Assembly: GCA_964444665.1 (NCBI GenBank)
Contig: CAYUIE010000002.1
Span: forward strand, 186,001 to 250,000
Reading direction: 5' to 3'
Origin: CAYZTY01 sp964444665
GTDB taxonomy: Bacteria; Planctomycetota; Phycisphaerae; Sedimentisphaerales; CAYZTY01
DNA length: 64,000 nt
The position numbers and the translations under genes were made by a program. This document shows, in pieces, positions 60,889-64,000 of the stretch (positions are counted from its first letter, which is position 1; every line of letters starts with the position of its first letter). The notes under the pieces were generated by a model. That model was not told the origin of the DNA, ran no database searches, and saw only the letters and a program-made list of their open reading frames with translations.

Positions 60889-60917
60889 TTGCATTTTGGA
60901 GCCTGGGACTGTAAAAT
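60889..60917 (+). promoter_or_regulatory. Promoter of the LamG paralogue at 60990
   Basis: TTGCAT (60889-60894), 17-base spacer, TAAAAT (60912-60917). The leader is about 65 bases. Confidence 0.5.
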
Positions 60918-60989
60918 AGTATATCACATGATATCAGACAACATGGGTCATTTTATAGCGGAATGATGTCTGTCAGAAAGGAGAGGGGG

Positions 60990-62072
60990 ATGAAAAGGTT
61001 GGGATTTTGCAATGTATTCTTAGCCATTATTACTGCCGTTTTGTGCCCGATATTTGTCAGTCACGCCCGGGCGGATTATGAGAGTGTAGTTTTGGCCGAC
61101 AATCCGCTTTTGTACCTGCGATTTGAAGACGCCAATATGAACAATGGTGCAATCGCTTCCAACCTCGGGAGTGTGGCAAGAACCGGAACCTATATCAGCA
61201 AGGGTGGAGCGAACAGTATTTCCCCCGTTACAAGTGAAGTTGGTCTTGGTCAGGCTGCTTATCTTGGGCAGGGGTCCACCTCTGGTGGAAACGGCGACTG
61301 CATTGATGTCTGGGACGGCGACCAGGTATTTTCATTGCCGGATGTCACCTACGAGATATGGGTAAGGATAGAGCAAGGGAGCTTAGTGGGTACCGATTCA
61401 TCAATATTCCATCATAACGCGGGTTATTTGACAGAGGATGGTCCCGGTTTAGTTGTGTTACATAATGAGTATGGAATCATAGGTGGTCAGGCAACCAACT
61501 ACGGTTTCATAGCCCCGACAGATGATGGCAACTGGTATCACGTTGTGGTTACCTATGATAGTACTGACAGTGGTGTCCTTGAAGAGCTATACGTTAATGG
61601 AGTTTTTATTGACGCAGCCGCTGGTCCAAACAATCTTTGGTACGATTGGGAACGCATAACCATAGGAACCGGGGGCCTCAGGTGGTATATCTACTATGAA
61701 CTGTTCGGTACCGTTGATGAGTTTGCTGTTTATGATGGCCTCCTTAGCGCTGAGAGAATAGCATTACACTACGGCATCGGCGCAGGCTGTCCGGATGATG
61801 ACGGAGATGGAATGCCGGACTGCGCTGATAACTGCCCGGGCATTTACAATCCCGACCAGGCTGACTCAGATAGAGATAACATCGGTGATGACTGCGAGTG
61901 TGAGGCTGCAAATCTTGACAGCGTGGACCCTGTTAACTTTGAGGACTTCGCTATACTTGGTGAAGGCTGGTCGACTACAGGCCCCGGTAATACTAATAGA
62001 GACTATGTGGTTGATATTAAAGACCTGCTTCAGGTGATTGAGCACTGGCTGGATGAATGCAGCCAGCCATAG
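60990..62072 (+). CDS. Secreted LamG / TSP3 / dockerin-like protein (paralogue)
   Basis: A 360-residue exported protein. Signal peptide (FCNVFLAIITAVLCPIFVSHARA), one LamG-like domain (LLYLRFEDANMNNGA, DGNWYHVVVTYDSTD, DEFAVYDGLLSAERIALHYG), a single TSP3 repeat (CPDDDGDGMPDCADNCPGIYNPDQADSDRDNIGDDCEC) and a dockerin-like tail (GNTNRDYVVDIKDLLQVIEHWLDEC). It matches the upstream protein closely in the first and last parts and lacks the middle TSP3 array and ZU5-like domain, so a duplication with loss or gain of the middle is likely. ATG 60990 has AAGGAG upstream. Confidence 0.83.
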   Translation: MKRLGFCNVFLAIITAVLCPIFVSHARADYESVVLADNPLLYLRFEDANMNNGAIASNLGSVARTGTYISKGGANSISPVTSEVGLGQAAYLGQGSTSGGNGDCIDVWDGDQVFSLPDVTYEIWVRIEQGSLVGTDSSIFHHNAGYLTEDGPGLVVLHNEYGIIGGQATNYGFIAPTDDGNWYHVVVTYDSTDSGVLEELYVNGVFIDAAAGPNNLWYDWERITIGTGGLRWYIYYELFGTVDEFAVYDGLLSAERIALHYGIGAGCPDDDGDGMPDCADNCPGIYNPDQADSDRDNIGDDCECEAANLDSVDPVNFEDFAILGEGWSTTGPGNTNRDYVVDIKDLLQVIEHWLDECSQP

Positions 62073-62175
62073 GATGGATTGGTAAAATTCAAAAGGGCCC
62101 TTGGATAAAGCTGTAGTATTCAGGCCGAGATTTGAAAATTGTTGAGTATTGGCCAAGTCGGTCATTTTTCATATA

Positions 62176-63666
62176 ATGGCCTTGATGAGTAGTAAAGACA
62201 GCGAAAATACACTTTTCTCTCGGGCCAAGGGGAAGAGTACAGGTAAAGACTCTACCAGACATACCACTTCTCGAGAAGCTACCCAACGAAAACCAATGAA
62301 AGCAAAAGAGGTAAAAATTTATACCGTCAGTGAAATAAACACATTAATCAAGGGTGTGCTGGAAGAAAACCTGCCTCCTATGCTGAGCATAACGGGCCAG
62401 ATAAGCGACTGGAAACGCCATCAGAGCGGCCACTGTTACTTTTTGCTTAAGGATGAAGATGCGCAGCTTCCCTGTGTTATGTGGAGCAGTAATTTCCGCA
62501 AGGTAAAATTCAGGCCGGAGAACGGTTTGGCAGTCGTTGCAGGTGGCTTTATCGACGTTTATACGGTCGGCGGCAAGTACCAGTTTTATGTTGACTCGAT
62601 GCAGCCGGCAGGGCTCGGGGCGCTGCAGCTGGCGTTTCAGCAGATGGCAGAACGGCTGAAAAAAGAAGGACTCTTTGACGAAGCCCATAAAAGGAAAATA
62701 CCTTCCTGGACTCAGCGAATTGGGATTCTGACCAGCGAGTCGGGGGCCGCCCTGCAGGATATCGCGGAGAGCATTTATAGTCGCTGGCCGGCGGCAAGGC
62801 TTTTCCTGTATCCGGTTCCCGTACAGGGTGAGGGAGCGGCCGAGAAAATTGCATCGGCTATCCGCGACGTCAACAAACGCAATAATAAATTACGGCTCGA
62901 TGTTTTGATTGTCGGGCGGGGAGGAGGCTCCTTAGAGGATTTATGGGCTTTTAACGAAGAGGTTCTCGCAAGGGCGATTTATGATTCACTCATACCGATT
63001 ATCAGTGCCGTCGGGCACGAGGTTGACGTTACTATTGCGGATTTGGTGGCTGATGCAAGGGCATCGACGCCGACAAAGGCGGGCGTTATTGCCGTACCCG
63101 ACGTTCGCGAAGTATTGAGTCAATTGGCCGCCGCGGTTAATGGATTGCAGCGTAATATCCAGTCGCGATTGAGACTGGCCGGGCAGGAACTGGAAACGGT
63201 GCTGGCCAGTGCCATTTTCCGGGACCCTCGCGGGCCGGTCCTAAACGCAACGCAGCAGGTGGATGAAGCTGCGAGCAGACTGCAGGATTCACTGAAAACT
63301 ATGCTTGCCGGGGTGCGGGAAAGGCTGAGCGGATTTTACGAGCAACTGTTGAAGATAGAGCCGGCCCGGCTTTTAGGGGAAAAGACAGTAGCGCTTAATA
63401 ACCTGCAGAACAGAACACGGACGGCAACCAAGAACATCATAAACAAACTGAATTTGCAGCTAACTGCGCAGGAGAATCGTTTGGCAGGCCTGAATCCAAG
63501 GTCCGTACTGGTGAGGGGATATAGTATAACCACCAATCGCAAGACGGGCAGGATTGTCAGAAAACCGGCTGACGTGGCAATCGGTGATATTATCATTACC
63601 GAGCTTAGCCGGGAGAATCTGATTGAAAGTGAAGTCAAAACAAAGCACGATAGAAAACAAGCTTAG
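62176..63666 (+). CDS. xseA: Exodeoxyribonuclease VII large subunit
   Basis: XseA with XseB forms an exonuclease acting on single-stranded DNA. The standard protein is seen from KEVKIYTVSEINTLIKGVLEENLPPMLSITGQISDW on: OB fold with SGHCYFLLKDE, LQQMAERLKKEGLFDEAHKRKIP, RIGILTSESGAALQDI, DVLIVGRGGGSLEDLWAFNEE, AVGHEVDVTIADLVADARASTPT and a C-terminal coiled coil ending SVLVRGYSITTNRKTGR. The chosen start gives a Ser/Thr/Lys-rich extension of about 40 residues absent from most relatives; ATG 62296 gives the usual beginning. xseB is not adjacent. Confidence 0.93.
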   Translation: MALMSSKDSENTLFSRAKGKSTGKDSTRHTTSREATQRKPMKAKEVKIYTVSEINTLIKGVLEENLPPMLSITGQISDWKRHQSGHCYFLLKDEDAQLPCVMWSSNFRKVKFRPENGLAVVAGGFIDVYTVGGKYQFYVDSMQPAGLGALQLAFQQMAERLKKEGLFDEAHKRKIPSWTQRIGILTSESGAALQDIAESIYSRWPAARLFLYPVPVQGEGAAEKIASAIRDVNKRNNKLRLDVLIVGRGGGSLEDLWAFNEEVLARAIYDSLIPIISAVGHEVDVTIADLVADARASTPTKAGVIAVPDVREVLSQLAAAVNGLQRNIQSRLRLAGQELETVLASAIFRDPRGPVLNATQQVDEAASRLQDSLKTMLAGVRERLSGFYEQLLKIEPARLLGEKTVALNNLQNRTRTATKNIINKLNLQLTAQENRLAGLNPRSVLVRGYSITTNRKTGRIVRKPADVAIGDIIITELSRENLIESEVKTKHDRKQA

Positions 63667-63696
63667 TTGGTTGCAGGAGGGTATTGGAACAACCGA

Positions 63697-63716
63697 ATTA
63701 CGGATTTATCCGTAAT
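63697..63716. repeat. Small perfect palindrome after xseA
   Basis: Arms attacgga (63697-63704) and tccgtaat (63709-63716), 4-base loop. No T-run; a REP-like hairpin or transcript end. Confidence 0.45.
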
Positions 63717-63743
63717 GCATATAATCGAAAGCGAGATGCTGGT

Positions 63744-64000
63744 ATGTTAAGGCTTGTAATTGAGTTTATATTTTATCTACTGTCATGCTTGATTGCCGTG
63801 TGTTCGTTTCTATGTATTAATTACGTTTTTGCCAGGAAATCGTTTAGTAACATTATCAGCATAATAATATCATATATAATTTATTTTTTCATGCTTCTTG
63901 TGTTGTTTTTTCTGCCAAGGATCTACATTAGCGTTATCTCTTGTTTTCCATCTTCGGCTTGGGCATGTGATGATGCAGGTATAAGTTTAATATTCTGGGT
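63744..64000 (+). CDS. Membrane protein, 5' part (cut by window edge)
   Basis: The open frame runs from ATG 63744 to the window end (85 codons). It encodes at least two hydrophobic helices (LVIEFIFYLLSCLIAVCSFLC and IIYFFMLLVLFFLP), then a Cys-containing segment (ISCFPSSAWACDDAG). No family recognised from the visible part. Confidence 0.55.
   Translation, partial: MLRLVIEFIFYLLSCLIAVCSFLCINYVFARKSFSNIISIIISYIIYFFMLLVLFFLPRIYISVISCFPSSAWACDDAGISLIFW

Overview
The window looks like a chromosomal segment from a member of the Planctomycetota, probably class Phycisphaerae. The evidence is indirect: several secreted proteins end in orphan dockerin-like calcium-binding repeats of the form GDxNxDxxVDxxDxxxxxxxWL, Ser/Thr-poor secreted LamG and thrombospondin-type-3 proteins occur in tandem, a one-domain bacterial histone is present, and the peptidoglycan genes (murE, murF, mraY, murA, dapB) point to meso-diaminopimelate cell wall. 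No rRNA, tRNA or CRISPR array was seen.

Layout. 1-9.6 kb: 3' end of lon, tsaD-larB, a pentapeptide-TIR protein and a hicBA toxin-antitoxin pair on the minus strand, then nnrD, a REP-associated (RAYT/IS200-like) transposase bracketed by small palindromes, an SDR oxidoreductase and recJ. 9.7-28.6 kb: secreted dockerin and transglutaminase proteins, murE-murF-mraY, a minus-strand operon proS-DUF4416-polyprenyl-P glycosyl-1-P transferase-O-antigen ligase, a second dockerin protein, a YhaM-like nuclease, murA, a CPBP protease, dapB and a glycine-zipper lipoprotein. 28.7-41.5 kb: a TIM-barrel isomerase, rpmE-prfA, an unusual adenylate-kinase-like/deoxyribosyltransferase-like fusion, a large TPR-like membrane protein, a tightly overlapping operon deoC-pabB-pabC-nif3-scpB, two small conserved-looking hypotheticals and a histone gene. 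41.5-46.5 kb: glycogen-type cluster (glycosyltransferase, GH57, debranching enzyme) behind a roughly 300-nt leader. 46.6-51.1 kb: an accessory insert (secreted caspase-like dockerin protein, membrane-anchored unknown, micro-ORF) flanked by a degenerate direct repeat that copies the 3' end of the debranching-enzyme gene. 51.3-64 kb: a secreted coiled-coil protein, the minus-strand trp operon trpE-G-D-F-B-A (no trpC), two paralogous LamG-TSP3-dockerin proteins, xseA and a partial membrane ORF.

The most striking result is upstream of trpE. Between a TTGACA-N17-TCAAAT promoter candidate and the trpE start there is a 15-codon reading frame with three consecutive Trp codons, overlapping segments that can form mutually exclusive hairpins, and a 10-bp GC-rich terminator followed by seven U. 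This is a complete candidate ribosome-mediated trp attenuator of the enterobacterial type. Other items worth attention are the histone gene with a perfect 22-bp palindrome upstream, in-frame insertions of short palindromic repeats into tsaD and trpA (with a RAYT gene nearby), the caspase-like accessory insert, and a structured RNA candidate upstream of rpmE.

Starts were chosen by Shine-Dalgarno match, operon overlap and family-typical N-termini; where this moves a start inside a longer open frame it is stated.
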